Part shown: positions 1 to 9,009 of the stretch, piece after piece
How positions within the stretch are numbered: the first letter of the stretch is position 1
Layout of the letters: each line of letters starts with the position of its first letter
From: Nocardia sp. SYP-A9097
Lineage (GTDB): Bacteria; Actinomycetota; Actinomycetes; Mycobacteriales; Mycobacteriaceae
DNA: 64,000 nt
Direction of reading: 5' to 3'
Assembly (NCBI RefSeq): GCF_009649815.1
Contig: NZ_WJIC01000029.1
Span: 16,636 to 80,635 of the forward strand
Position numbers and translations under genes: made by a program
Notes under the pieces: generated by a model
What the model saw: the letters and a program-made list of their open reading frames with translations, nothing else
Told to the model about the DNA's origin: nothing
The model's database searches: none

Positions 1-1
1 C

Positions 2-532
2 GAGGCAAGAGCCCACGCCGAAGCGGCCGTCGCCGCGGGTGTACCCGAGCTGTCGTCCAAGCTTCGGATGGTGAGCACGGCCGCGCTGGCCCTTACGGCC
101 GAACAGGATTGGCGTGAACTGTTCGACGACGCCTTGGCCACACACGACTCTCAGCGCTGGGTGTTCGAACGTGCCCGCGTCGAACTGCTCTACGGCGAGC
201 GACTGCGGCGAGAGCGCGAACCGGCTTCTGCCCGAGCACATTTGGCCCTCGCGGCCCAGGCATTCGAACGCCTGCGAGCGATTCCGTGGCTGGACCGCGC
301 TCGATCGGAACTGCGTGCGGCCGGTGAACCGGTCGAGGTGCGATCGGTGCTGACACCGCAGGAGCGGGCGGTCGCCGAACTCGCGGCGTCCGGTTTGACG
401 AACAAGGAGATCGCCGAGCGTTTGTTCCTGTCCGCGCGCACGGTATCCACCCATCTGCATCGGGTGTTCCCGAAACTCGGTATCGCCACCCGCGGTGCGC
501 TGCGCGACGCGATGAGCAAACACTCCGGCTGA
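2..532 (+). CDS. LuxR-family transcriptional regulator, C-terminal part (5' end outside window)
   Basis: The reading frame is already open at the first bases, so only the C-terminal part of a larger regulator is present. The last ~65 residues form a LuxR/GerE helix-turn-helix: LTPQERAVAELAASGLTNKE, then a recognition helix with SARTVSTHLHRVF. The upstream part is helical and Ala/Arg/Leu-rich, like the TPR-type region of large LAL-type LuxR regulators; that subclass is an inference. It ends 89 bp before an alpha/beta hydrolase gene on the same strand, which it could control. Confidence 0.85.
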   Translation, partial: EARAHAEAAVAAGVPELSSKLRMVSTAALALTAEQDWRELFDDALATHDSQRWVFERARVELLYGERLRREREPASARAHLALAAQAFERLRAIPWLDRARSELRAAGEPVEVRSVLTPQERAVAELAASGLTNKEIAERLFLSARTVSTHLHRVFPKLGIATRGALRDAMSKHSG

Positions 533-621
533 TGTACGTCAATTGACGGATTCTGCGCTCCGGCCGCGCGCCTAGATTTGGTTGTGCCGAACAACGATTC
601 AGCACAGAGGAGACTCCGAAC

Positions 622-1311
622 ATGAGTACACAGAGCAAGACCGTCGTCCTGGTGCACGGCGGTTTCGTCGACGGATCCGGGTGGCGCGCGGTCTACGACG
701 AGCTCGCCGCAGACGGATTCAGTGTGCGCGTGGTCCAGAACGCGACCAAGTCGCTCGCCGATGATGCCGCGACCACCCGGCAGGTCCTCGACGATATCGA
801 GGGCGATGTCGTACTCGTCGGCCATTCGTACGGCGGCGCGGTCATCACCGAAGCGGGCACCCACGAGAAGGTCACCGCCCTCGTCTACATCACCGCCTTC
901 GCCCCCGACAAAGGCGAATCGGTGAACGCCCTGCTCGGCACCTTCCCCCAGGACGGCCCCCAGCCCCCGATCCTGCCCCCGCAGGACGGCTACCTGTTCC
1001 TGGACCGAGCCAAGTTCCACGAGTCCTTCGCCGGAGACCTCAGCGCGGCCGACGGCAAGTTCCTGGCCGATTCGCAGGTCCCGTGGGGCCTGGACGCCCT
1101 CGGCGGACCCATCAGCGAAGCCGCCTGGCGAGTGAAGCCCAGCTGGTACCTGCACGTCACCGAGGACAAGATGATCCCGCCCGTAGCGCAAGCCTCGATG
1201 GCCGAACGGATCGGTGCGACCGTCATGGAAACCCCTGGCAGCCATGCCATTTACGTCTCCCGCCCCGAGGTCGTCGCGAACATCATCCGCAGCGCGGCCG
1301 GCACCGCCTGA
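622..1311 (+). CDS. alpha/beta hydrolase (esterase-like)
   Basis: A 229-aa soluble alpha/beta hydrolase. Visible elements are an HGG oxyanion motif at residues 12-14, the nucleophile elbow GHSYGG with Ser69, and a likely catalytic His in PGSHAIYVSRPEVV near the C-terminus. The length fits small plant-MES/salicylate-esterase-like bacterial hydrolases, but the substrate cannot be read from sequence. The start is supported by a GAGGAG Shine-Dalgarno 8 to 9 bases upstream. The gene is monocistronic between the LuxR gene and a strong terminator hairpin. Confidence 0.85.
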   Translation: MSTQSKTVVLVHGGFVDGSGWRAVYDELAADGFSVRVVQNATKSLADDAATTRQVLDDIEGDVVLVGHSYGGAVITEAGTHEKVTALVYITAFAPDKGESVNALLGTFPQDGPQPPILPPQDGYLFLDRAKFHESFAGDLSAADGKFLADSQVPWGLDALGGPISEAAWRVKPSWYLHVTEDKMIPPVAQASMAERIGATVMETPGSHAIYVSRPEVVANIIRSAAGTA

Positions 1312-1322
1312 CCTCGTCACCC

Positions 1323-1370
1323 CTGGTAGCCGGGTGGCCGTTCACCGCGAACAGGCCACCCGGCTACCAG
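1323..1370. terminator. long perfect hairpin between convergent genes
   Basis: Two perfect 17-base arms (CTGGTAGCCGGGTGGCC and its complement, 1323-1339 and 1354-1370) enclose a 14-base loop. It lies just after the hydrolase stop and spans the last codons of the convergent 441-aa gene, so it can serve as a bidirectional terminator. There is no clear T-run, as is common in actinobacteria. Confidence 0.8.
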
Positions 1371-2689
1371 AGGTGAATAGCACCGAAGGCGGCGTCGGCC
1401 CCTACTGACTTGCCAGCACGCGGGATCGAGCCGGTACGCGAGTCCGTCAATAGGTCCGCGATGGTGACCGCCTCGGGCAGGGTCCAAGTCGCCGCTTCCG
1501 CAGCGAGCAACTGTTCCCACGACGGTGCTCCGGTTTCCGCACGGGCCGCAGCATCGGAGCGGACTTTCAGCGCGAGCATGCCGATCCGCATCAGAACAGG
1601 AATATTGAGATGTCGAGCGGCAAATACGGTTTCCCCGGCGATTGTTGCCGCGGCGGTCTTCGATAGGCTGATCGCTCCGGCCGCGGCGTGCGCGGCGAGC
1701 AGCATCTCTGTGTGGTTGGCCGCCGCGGAGGTCGCCAGGCGTGAAGTGCCGGTGGAACGGTAGGCCCGAAGGTGCGTATGGGTTCGGACGACGACCTCGG
1801 TCGCGAGCATCCCTAGGCCGGGCGTCAACATGCCGGAGCGAAGATTCAGCCCGTCGCCGGAATTCGTTCCGGCGTAAGCGTCAATGGCAAAATTCCGCAA
1901 GTCGGGGTTGGGCATCTCGCAGAGAATTGTCCAGCCCGGCAGCGGAAGGTTCATCGGGGTGACAAAGTCTGCGGCCCAGTGCTTCAGCAAAAGCGCGACT
2001 GCGAGATGCGGCTCGGGCGCTTGCGCGAACGGCAGACCGGAGCGAGTTGCCGTAACGTGTGCGACCATCCGTTGTCCGTCGTCCCACCATGTACCTTCGA
2101 AGATCCCGGTGCGGATTTGATTAAGGGCGGTGAAGAACCGGCCGATGTCGTGGCCGGCGGACCGGACACGATGTGCCGGACCGCCGAATCTCGGACCGGT
2201 GTAATCGATGGGGAGTCGGGCGGACTCTTTCTCCCACCGGCGCAGCAGGTCGCTCTTCTTCAACAAGGACAGGCCGTTGAGGACTGCGGTGTCCACGTGG
2301 TTGTCGTAGAGGTTGCCGAGTGCGCCGATGAGCCCGGAGATGCCGACGACCACCAGGTCGCTTCGTTCCCACGGAATCCGTTGGGCTGCACGCCATCCAT
2401 CGAGCTGTTCCAGCGCGATCGGGTCGAGGATGTCGGCTATTTCGGGCTCGCCCCATCCCTCGACTGCGCGACGATCCTGATTACGGGCTGTGAGTTCGGA
2501 ATAGGTGAGGTCTGTCGGAGTGCTCGCGATGCGCTCTCTCGCCGCGTGGTCGGCCGGCTTGTCCGAAAGCGCTGATGCGGCGATCATTTCGATGTCGTCG
2601 AGGTCGCGCGTGAGTGCGTCCAAGTTGCCGATGTAGTCGTCATCGATCGGCGAGATCCGGTCGCCGGAGTCGCCGCCGGCGGTGCTCAC
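1364..2689 (-). CDS. conserved hypothetical protein, possible membrane-associated, with paired His/Asp motifs
   Basis: 441 aa, no family recognised with certainty. A hydrophobic stretch lies at about residues 111-127. Two motifs stand out: HRVRSAGHD at 173-181 and HWAADFVTP at 237-245, followed by PLPGW at 249-253. Their order recalls the HRGxTHS and HxxLDxxT motifs of YdjM/DUF457 membrane-bound metal-dependent hydrolases; this is only a motif resemblance. The GTG start overlaps the stop of the 414-aa upstream gene by 4 bases (GTGA), so the two are translationally coupled and probably act together. Confidence 0.75.
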   Translation of the reverse strand: MSTAGGDSGDRISPIDDDYIGNLDALTRDLDDIEMIAASALSDKPADHAARERIASTPTDLTYSELTARNQDRRAVEGWGEPEIADILDPIALEQLDGWRAAQRIPWERSDLVVVGISGLIGALGNLYDNHVDTAVLNGLSLLKKSDLLRRWEKESARLPIDYTGPRFGGPAHRVRSAGHDIGRFFTALNQIRTGIFEGTWWDDGQRMVAHVTATRSGLPFAQAPEPHLAVALLLKHWAADFVTPMNLPLPGWTILCEMPNPDLRNFAIDAYAGTNSGDGLNLRSGMLTPGLGMLATEVVVRTHTHLRAYRSTGTSRLATSAAANHTEMLLAAHAAAGAISLSKTAAATIAGETVFAARHLNIPVLMRIGMLALKVRSDAAARAETGAPSWEQLLAAEAATWTLPEAVTIADLLTDSRTGSIPRAGKSVGADAAFGAIHLW

Positions 2690-3930
2690 GCCGCATCCTC
2701 GAGGTCGTCTGCGAGGATGCAGACCCCCTGAGCAAGGCTCTCAACGGTCTTCTTCTCGCCCTCGAGGTCCTCGAGTTCGGCAAGCAATGCCTGAAGTTCA
2801 TCGTTCTCGGGTCCGGTGACACGCTCCTTGAGCCGGTCGGCGACGACCCGGAAGCGGGCGACGCGATCTTCAGCAGCCAGGCGTTGACCCCTCTCCGCGT
2901 CCAACTCCGCCTGCTTGGTCTCGAGCTGCGCACGAAGGATTTCGATTCGCTCGGCAAGTGTCACGACGGTCTTGCCGAGATTTGTGACTCGCTCACGGAG
3001 ACTGACAATGACAGCCTTTGCTGCCTCTTCGTTGCCGTCGACATCGCGCAGTACAAGTTGGGTCACGACGTGGAGTCGGATGGCGTCGGCTGCGATGCGA
3101 GCTGCTGTGAACCCGGAGGCCCTGCCCGCCACCGTGACTGCCCCGGCTCCTACGGCGCCGCTCAAGCCGGTGATGACGGCGGCACCACCGGCCATGCCGA
3201 GACCACCGGCAGCAATGGAACCGCCGCCGATCGCGGCCAGGCCCGCAGAAGTTGCCACCGCGCCCGAATAGCCGAGAACAAGCGCTCCATACGCTCCCGC
3301 GATTGCTGGTGCGGCGAGACCGCCGGTCAGGACTCCGAGTCCGAGGCCGGCCCCGGCGAGGAGCGCGTACTTGCTCCAGTTACCCGCCTTCGACAGCTTC
3401 TTGATCGCGTCCTTGTATGCGGTCTCCACAGCATGGAGGTCTTCCGGATGCAGTCGATCCATCGACCTATGAGCTGCGATGAGAGCCTCGGCGCGGACGG
3501 CTTTCTCCCACTTGCCCTCTACCCACGGCTCGAAGCCATACAGGTCGATGAGCAGAAGCAGAGCCCGTGACCGTCTCGTCACGACCGAGAAGATCTCTGG
3601 CCCAGCAGATTCGAGCGCCTCGAGATTCGGAGACTCACCCTCCACCAAGATCTGGCTGACAACCTCAGCGACAGCGGGGGACCAGTCTTCCTGGTTACGC
3701 TGCATGATGGCCTCAACCACCTTGTCGCGGAAGGAATTACGAATTTCGCGCTTGGACGGAAGGTACTTGCCCTTCGATGCGGCGATGTCGCGCTGCATCA
3801 TCCGGTATTGCCACACCGTGAAGATGAAGTCCTCATCGGGCGAGAGCTCGAGCTTCTTCTGCACCTGCACCGCGTCTATCCGCTTGACATTAGCGGCCCG
3901 ACAGGAAATAGCGGTTCCGAGCGAGAGCAT
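2686..3930 (-). CDS. hypothetical protein with Gly/Ala-rich membrane block and C-terminal coiled coil
   Basis: 414 aa, family not recognised. Residues 1-185 are a charged helical domain. Residues 187-268 are almost only Gly, Ala, Val, Leu and Ile with repeated small-xxx-small spacing, as in glycine-zipper membrane segments. Residues 303-400 are heptad-like and charged, predicting a long coiled coil. It is the first gene of a coupled pair with the 441-aa gene. The start is uncertain: the ATG at 3930 has no strong Shine-Dalgarno and an in-frame GTG lies about 20 codons further in. A membrane-active effector is one reading, without direct evidence. Confidence 0.75.
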   Translation of the reverse strand: MLSLGTAISCRAANVKRIDAVQVQKKLELSPDEDFIFTVWQYRMMQRDIAASKGKYLPSKREIRNSFRDKVVEAIMQRNQEDWSPAVAEVVSQILVEGESPNLEALESAGPEIFSVVTRRSRALLLLIDLYGFEPWVEGKWEKAVRAEALIAAHRSMDRLHPEDLHAVETAYKDAIKKLSKAGNWSKYALLAGAGLGLGVLTGGLAAPAIAGAYGALVLGYSGAVATSAGLAAIGGGSIAAGGLGMAGGAAVITGLSGAVGAGAVTVAGRASGFTAARIAADAIRLHVVTQLVLRDVDGNEEAAKAVIVSLRERVTNLGKTVVTLAERIEILRAQLETKQAELDAERGQRLAAEDRVARFRVVADRLKERVTGPENDELQALLAELEDLEGEKKTVESLAQGVCILADDLEDAA

Positions 3931-4162
3931 CCGGGGGCGGGGTTTCCGTTGCCGGGCACAGGGATTCCGCGAAGGCGGTGAGCCGAATTCGGGAGTCGGC
4001 GAGGACGCAGGTGAAACTGCGGCGACCCCGTTTCGAGCTCGTCGGCAGTCACCTCGTCGCGAGAACCACGTCCGGGATCCCCGGCGTCGGTTGGCCCGCG
4101 ACCTGTGGGCTCGAGCGGAAAGTTGGGATCGGGAGGGGGCGCCTACGGCATCTACTTACCCC

Positions 4163-4561
4163 ATGACATCTTCACAACCCCCCGCGAACCAGCCACAGTC
4201 CACCGGCTTGGACAAAAAGACCAGCGCGATCCTGTCGTACGCGCTGGGATGGCTCACCGGAATCATCTTCCTATTCATGGGAAAGAACGACCCCGATGTG
4301 AAATTCCATGCCGCACAATCGATCGTCCTCTTCGGGGCCGTCTCGGTGGTCAATACCGTGCTGAGCATCATCGGCTCGCTCCTGGGAGCCTTGGGGATCA
4401 TCTTCAGCCTCGCCGGACTCGCAGTCGCGGTCTTCGCGGTCGTCATCTGGATCATGGCCATGATCCAGGCGAACAACACCGGCGGTGTCCGCGCCGAGCT
4501 ACCCATCATCGGAAAATTCGTTGCCCCGTATGCCGATCAGTTGGCCGGCTCGGTCAAGTAG
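4163..4561 (+). CDS. DUF4870-domain membrane protein
   Basis: 132 aa. After a short Gln/Pro-rich N-terminus comes the DUF4870 pattern: KTSAILSYALGWLTGIIFLF, then KFHAAQSIVLFG, then two further hydrophobic helices ending in an alternating Val/Ala/Ile segment and a polar C-terminus. Proteins of this family are small integral membrane proteins with three to four helices and no assigned reaction. The frame is open far upstream, but that part is the antisense shadow of the neighbouring gene; the ATG at 4163 gives the family's normal length. A terminator hairpin follows. Confidence 0.85.
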   Translation: MTSSQPPANQPQSTGLDKKTSAILSYALGWLTGIIFLFMGKNDPDVKFHAAQSIVLFGAVSVVNTVLSIIGSLLGALGIIFSLAGLAVAVFAVVIWIMAMIQANNTGGVRAELPIIGKFVAPYADQLAGSVK

Positions 4562-4650
4562 CGGCGCAATCGAAGCCCCCCAGCTGGATTACGTAATCGA
4601 TGATGCTGTCGATACCCGTGCACAACGGCCAGATGCGACAGTCCGAACAT

Positions 4651-4678
4651 CAACGGCCCGAGGCTACTCGGGCCGTTG
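4651..4678 (+). terminator. perfect 12-bp stem with tetraloop
   Basis: CAACGGCCCGAG, loop GCTA, then the exact complement. It lies about 90 bases downstream of the DUF4870 stop and before the convergent membrane-protein gene. This is a typical GC-rich actinobacterial terminator without a U-tract. Confidence 0.85.
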
Positions 4679-4735
4679 GCGTCCGCGCGGAACGTCTGGA
4701 GCTGCCGACGCAGCGTGAATCACGGCCACCTCAGG

Positions 4736-5287
4736 TCAGCCGATGATCGGATTGCCCCGCCCATAAATGGACAGGACAAGGATCGTGTCTATGCCGAAGT
4801 AGCAGGGGATAATTGCAAACCCGGCGAGGAATCGAATATTTCCGGATTTCCAGCCACGAAGGTGCATGCGCACGGTGCTGACAAGCGTGCTCACCATCCA
4901 GATCGCCAGGGCGAGAATCGATCCCACCCAGATCGCCCAGAGGTACAGCAATCCCGCCGGGGCCACCACACAGACGATTTGTGTGCGAGTCCACAGGAAG
5001 TCATCGATGCTGGATCCGAGCTGGACCGGAGTGACCAAGGCTGGCTCTATGCCTGGCAGGTACCCACCGAGCCGCCTCCGGATCGCGCGGAGCGAATGGC
5101 TGTACTCATGAATTCCGAAGTCATCGATCGGCGAACCGGGGCGGCCGATAGCAGGGCAATCCTTCCAGGCCAACAGGTTCGGGTGAGAATCGCTGGCCAT
5201 GAGCCCTGGGACCTGTTCGTTGACATCATCGGTCACGAGGGTGTCTTCGCGTCGGTGGACATGATCTAGCTGTTCGGCCGAGCTCAT
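4736..5287 (-). CDS. hypothetical membrane protein
   Basis: 183 aa if started at the ATG at 5287. The N-terminal half is polar and the C-terminal half holds about three hydrophobic helices (for example GLLYLWAIWVGSILALAIW and IIPCYFGIDTILVLSIYG). No family recognised. The start is doubtful: a later in-frame start would leave only the membrane part. The opposite strand at about 5107-5268 also has a fairly protein-like frame, so the N-terminus may be overcalled. G+C here is lower than in the surroundings, suggesting accessory DNA. Confidence 0.5.
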   Translation of the reverse strand: MSSAEQLDHVHRREDTLVTDDVNEQVPGLMASDSHPNLLAWKDCPAIGRPGSPIDDFGIHEYSHSLRAIRRRLGGYLPGIEPALVTPVQLGSSIDDFLWTRTQIVCVVAPAGLLYLWAIWVGSILALAIWMVSTLVSTVRMHLRGWKSGNIRFLAGFAIIPCYFGIDTILVLSIYGRGNPIIG

Positions 5288-5308
5288 CCCGGGGATGAGG
5301 TCTGTACG

Positions 5309-5638
5309 ATGTTCCCGCCGGTCGGGTCTGAGATCGACGCGATGGTCGAACAGGTCGGTTCCTGGTCTCCGCACGGAGCGGGTGTCCGGCCGGGTCGAAT
5401 CAGGCGCAGTCTGCGTCCCCGCGATCTCGAGTCACTCAAGAGATCGTGCGACTTTTGCGGAGCCTCAACAACGCTCAGCGCTGGAGGCGACGGCCTGACC
5501 TTGGCGGTGATGACCACTGATGGTCCCGAAGCCTACACGGTGGTTGTTCATCGGAGGTGTCTGGCCGAACGGATTCATCCAGAGGGCCACGGCCAGCGGG
5601 CGCGAGCCTTGCAGATAGGGCGACGCGACGACCGGTGA
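5309..5638 (+). CDS. small cysteine-containing hypothetical protein
   Basis: 109 aa. The core reads KRSCDFCGASTTLSAGGDG, a strand-rich stretch, then VVVHRRCLAERI: a CxxC plus a later Cys and His, typical of a small zinc-binding fold. The first ~40 residues are Arg-rich and may not belong to the native protein, so the true start could be an internal codon. It is divergent from the membrane-protein gene 21 bases upstream. Confidence 0.5.
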   Translation: MFPPVGSEIDAMVEQVGSWSPHGAGVRPGRIRRSLRPRDLESLKRSCDFCGASTTLSAGGDGLTLAVMTTDGPEAYTVVVHRRCLAERIHPEGHGQRARALQIGRRDDR

Positions 5639-5696
5639 ATCCGAGCGGATGGTGAACGGGATCGCGTTCACGGGGTTGCGCCGATATCGTCCTGCC

Positions 5697-6026
5697 ATGA
5701 CAGCGAATTGGGCCACGGGCGACAAATGCGAGCTACCGGCCACTGCGAACCACTGGCTTTGCGATGAACCACAGCCGGGGTTGGTCCTGGTCGAATTTGT
5801 CGATGCCAACGGTCGACCCCACTGTCTGGTCGACAAGAGCGCCATCTTCGGCGCCGACCTGCTGCCGACATCGACCTACCCACGCCCGACCTACATTCAA
5901 TGCTCGATCGAAGAGATCAACGGCGACATCGCTACAGTCAGCCCGTGGTGGACGACCAGCCGCGCCGGCATACCCTTTCTCTTCGACGTCCGGGTGGAGG
6001 TTCTCGTTCCGCGGACGACCGGCTGA
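5697..6026 (+). CDS. hypothetical protein
   Basis: 109 aa, not recognised. It is acidic, soluble and looks beta-rich (GLVLVEFVDANGRPHCLVD, later FDVRVEVLVPR). The ATG at 5697 is preferred over the frame's first Met at 5649 because the residues between look non-native. It stands alone in a short region of small orphan genes; an immunity or cargo protein of an accessory region is possible but unsupported. Confidence 0.5.
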   Translation: MTANWATGDKCELPATANHWLCDEPQPGLVLVEFVDANGRPHCLVDKSAIFGADLLPTSTYPRPTYIQCSIEEINGDIATVSPWWTTSRAGIPFLFDVRVEVLVPRTTG

Positions 6027-6302
6027 CCGTGAACCTCGGCCGCCGACTGCGAACGGTCGACCGATATCACCCCGCATTGACCGAACCGCTCAGCGCGGCA
6101 CCTCGGAAGATCCACGGGCAGAGGCCATCTCGGGTAGCCGCACGACTGCTAGTCGGCTGATGGTATCCATGGATGCGATGTCGATATCGGCGCCTTCGAC
6201 GGAAGACTGAACTGTTCCTGACCATCGCCGACTTGACGCGGGATGCGTACGGCAACGGCCCGATTTTGTGACAATTCCACCGCATTGGGATCGGGGACCA
6301 TG

Positions 6303-7589
6303 TCAACGCAAAACATGCGCGGCACGCGCGGCTCGCAGCCAATCGGGGAACTCACTCAACAGTTTCGAGTAAAGATCCTCGTCGCTCATGCGGTCGATGT
6401 CGGCGATCGCGAAGAATCCCGCATTGTCAACCTTGCGACCGGTGAGTGTGTCGAGCTTGCGGAGGACACCGAAGTCATTGCGCCCCAACCCGATGAACTG
6501 CCAGAACGCCGGGTACTCTGCCGCAGCGCGCATCAACGTGGTGATGGGTCCCCGTTTGTGAAAGCCGCCATCGGTGAAGAACAGGACGAGCGTCGGATCA
6601 CCACCGGGGCGCAGTACATTCAAAATCTCTGTCATGACCGGTATTTCGTCGTTGTATCCACCGATCGAGCTGTAGTCGATGCCGCCGTGCACTCCACCGA
6701 GATGAATGAACTCCGCACACCAGGAGTCCGCCGTGTCGACACGAACGTTGGGCAGCTTCGCAAATCGGGATCCATACAGGTAGGGCTCGAGCTCGCCATC
6801 GTCATCGAGTTGGATCGCGACGGGGATCATCCGCTCCACGACTCGATGGACGACTTTCTTCTTATACAGTTCGGACATACTCCCGGTCTTATCGATGACC
6901 AACAGCACTCGAGCACGTACCCCGTCGGCGCCTTTGGCAAGTAAGACCTTCGCCACCTCGCGTTTGCGAAGGTCCAGCTTCTGGCGCTTGTCGAGGGAGA
7001 GCTTCTGCTCCCCCGCAACGGTGCGCACTCCCCCGCGATCAATGGCTACGGCATCAGATGTCGGGGGCGGGGAGGAGGCGGGATCGTCATCGACCGTCAC
7101 GCCGTGATCGGTGACCAGTGCGGCGAATCCGCCGGCATACCCCTGCCCGACCGCGCGCACCTTCCAACCGGCGCCACGCCGATACAGTTCGACTGCGATT
7201 ACTAACGATTCGGGGCCGAGTCCGTCGATTCGATACTCGCACAACAGTTTCCCTGTGCGGTCACTGAGTGTCGCGATGGGTGCCTGATATCCACCGAACG
7301 TAGCCTCCGGATCCTCGAGGGTGAGAACCGCGCGGACCTGATCGATATCGTGCGGGATCTGCCCGAGCGAGATATGCAGTGCGCCAGGAGTTCCCGAGGC
7401 AAGCTGTACACCGGGCCCCACAGGCTGATTGAAGAATATGAAATCAGCGTCGGAGCGGACCTTGCCGTTCGCGGTGACCAGCAACGCCGACAAATCCGCG
7501 GCGGCAGGGGTCCGTAGCGCGATCGTCACCTCGGTGACGGCTATCGGCGCGTTCTGGCCCTTCGACAACTGAGACTCGGTAATGGTCAT
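6303..7589 (-). CDS. TerD-domain protein with von Willebrand A domain
   Basis: 428 aa. Residues 1-165 form a TerD/CABP-type domain (SKGQNAPI start, SDADFIFFNQP, the calcium-loop-like region around LEDPEATFGG). Residues 225-428 form a vWA domain with MIDAS variant DKTGS at 233-237 and the later FFTDGGF. Related TerD-vWA fusions belong to tellurium/stress (Ter) systems that sense or scaffold at the membrane. No other ter gene is in view, so this is an orphan. The start is set at MTITESQLSK; the 46 upstream codons look non-native. Confidence 0.85.
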   Translation of the reverse strand: MTITESQLSKGQNAPIAVTEVTIALRTPAAADLSALLVTANGKVRSDADFIFFNQPVGPGVQLASGTPGALHISLGQIPHDIDQVRAVLTLEDPEATFGGYQAPIATLSDRTGKLLCEYRIDGLGPESLVIAVELYRRGAGWKVRAVGQGYAGGFAALVTDHGVTVDDDPASSPPPTSDAVAIDRGGVRTVAGEQKLSLDKRQKLDLRKREVAKVLLAKGADGVRARVLLVIDKTGSMSELYKKKVVHRVVERMIPVAIQLDDDGELEPYLYGSRFAKLPNVRVDTADSWCAEFIHLGGVHGGIDYSSIGGYNDEIPVMTEILNVLRPGGDPTLVLFFTDGGFHKRGPITTLMRAAAEYPAFWQFIGLGRNDFGVLRKLDTLTGRKVDNAGFFAIADIDRMSDEDLYSKLLSEFPDWLRAARAAHVLR

Positions 7590-8104
7590 AGGTGCCCTAA
7601 TCAGATCGAAATGAAGGTATCCGACCAACCCTACGAGCCCACTACCGCGGCGAACCGGCGATCGCTGTAACCGAGCAGCACACGCCGACAGGACACGCAG
7701 GTGCTCATAGTCGAGAGAGCAGCTCACAGGGCCGGAGTGCGCTTTGGGTGGCCGCGGTGTCGCGAAACAGTCGCCATTGCCTCACGCCGGTCACCTCGCC
7801 CCCTGGAGCCGGGCGATGGCCGTTAGAAATGTCGCCTGATTCTTGGGTGGACGTCGGCACGTCGACAACCCCTGTGCCCGTATCCAACTCGGCAACATAG
7901 AGGTGACCGCGCCGGGGACAAGGGCGATGTTCCATCGTTTGCTGACCATCTCCGGTGCGAGGCCCCCATCGCAATCACGTCTCCTATAACCAGATTCGAC
8001 GCACGCTCACCACGAACGGTTCCGAGTCGACAGGCTCTATCAGTCGATTAGTGCTGCGAGGTATTCCAGCGCAATGACCATCGCCGGACGAGGTTACGCG
8101 GGCG
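7590..8104. other. no supported gene
   Basis: No frame on either strand shows domain-like sequence or a convincing start with a ribosome-binding site. The stretch probably contains the promoter of the TerD-vWA gene near 7600-7650. Confidence 0.4.
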
Positions 8105-8581
8105 ATGCCGGGTGAGTCGAGGCCATCGGCGATGGCAGTTGTCTTCCTGGGCGTGTTTGGCGAACACACTGTATTGCCGCGGTCCGAAGCGGCCAGCGCG
8201 GGCCTGCGAAAGATCAACGGCCAGAGCGCCCTCCCGGCCGCCGGCAGTGCGCGCTCATGCCGATTACAGGGCCAGAACTGGGTGAGCTCGTGCCTACCTG
8301 GATCATCTGCCGAGGACGCTCGGGTGTGGGAAGTATCCTCGCGGCTTGCGGTTCGCGATCTGATCTGCCCTTTCCGGGACTACCGCACCGATACCATTGC
8401 CGCGCAACAAAACTCGATTCTCGCCGAGGAGTACCCTGGGCTGTACGAATTCGGTGAGGCACCGGAGTGGGCGCGATCGGCGGGCATGGTGGTGCTGTTC
8501 TTCGACGAGCTCGAGTACTCGGCCTTCGTCCGCGCGGTTGAGCACGATGAGTTCGCACGAGCGGTTTTCGCCTACCAGTAG
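8105..8581 (+). CDS. hypothetical protein, start uncertain
   Basis: Only the last ~70 residues look convincingly coding: an acidic, helical stretch including EEYPGLYEFGEAPEWARSAG and FFDELEYSAFVRAVEHDEFA. The N-terminal half is Ser/Arg/Gly-rich and may be spurious; an internal GTG near 8322 is a plausible start. No family recognised. It may be the tail of a gene broken at the 5' side. The stop lies only 13 bases from the convergent cupin gene. Confidence 0.4.
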   Translation: MPGESRPSAMAVVFLGVFGEHTVLPRSEAASAGLRKINGQSALPAAGSARSCRLQGQNWVSSCLPGSSAEDARVWEVSSRLAVRDLICPFRDYRTDTIAAQQNSILAEEYPGLYEFGEAPEWARSAGMVVLFFDELEYSAFVRAVEHDEFARAVFAYQ

Positions 8582-8593
8582 GTGCGCCGGGTG

Positions 8594-8968
8594 TCACCGC
8601 GCCCAGGGTGCGGTGACCGGCGGCTGACCGGGGATCAGTCCCTGCCCGCCGACGGGCAGCACCACGATCGCCTCGAACGGTTCGGCGTTCGGGTTGGCCA
8701 TGGCGAACTGCTGGTACGCGGGCAGGATAAGGGCGTCTCCCGCTGCGACGGTGAGGGTTTCGTCGCCCATAGTGACGATCATCGATCCCGAGAGCGCGAT
8801 GAAGATCTCCTCGCGGTCCAGGGCATGCGGCGGGGCGTCGACGCCGGGTTTGATGCTGAGCCGCCAGGCACAGTTCTCGGTGGAACCGCGACTGGGGGCG
8901 GCCAGGCCGACGAAGTCGGCGTGGTCGTTCTCGAATCGCGGGGCCTGGGCGGCGGTGATGAGCGGCAT
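8594..8968 (-). CDS. cupin-domain protein (first of a tandem pair)
   Basis: 124 aa, one RmlC-like cupin barrel. Motif 1 is recognisable around PHALDREEIFIALSGSM, but only one of the usual motif-1 His residues is present. Motif 2 is around GDALILPAYQQFAM and lacks the usual His. It aligns throughout with the neighbouring 9010-9384 cupin (start MPLI, shared AAPSRGS and SREEIFIALSG-type segments), so the two arose by tandem duplication. Metal binding is therefore uncertain. It is likely co-transcribed with its paralogue and controlled by the divergent MarR regulator. Confidence 0.85.
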   Translation of the reverse strand: MPLITAAQAPRFENDHADFVGLAAPSRGSTENCAWRLSIKPGVDAPPHALDREEIFIALSGSMIVTMGDETLTVAAGDALILPAYQQFAMANPNAEPFEAIVVLPVGGQGLIPGQPPVTAPWAR

Positions 8969-9009
8969 GGGTCTCTCCTGTGCGGTGTGAATGAGGTTGT
9001 GTACGTGGA

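Noticed and set aside
190..1320. 376-codon minus-strand ORF over the alpha/beta hydrolase
   Set aside because: Shadow frame; the plus strand has GHSYGG and a good ribosome-binding site.
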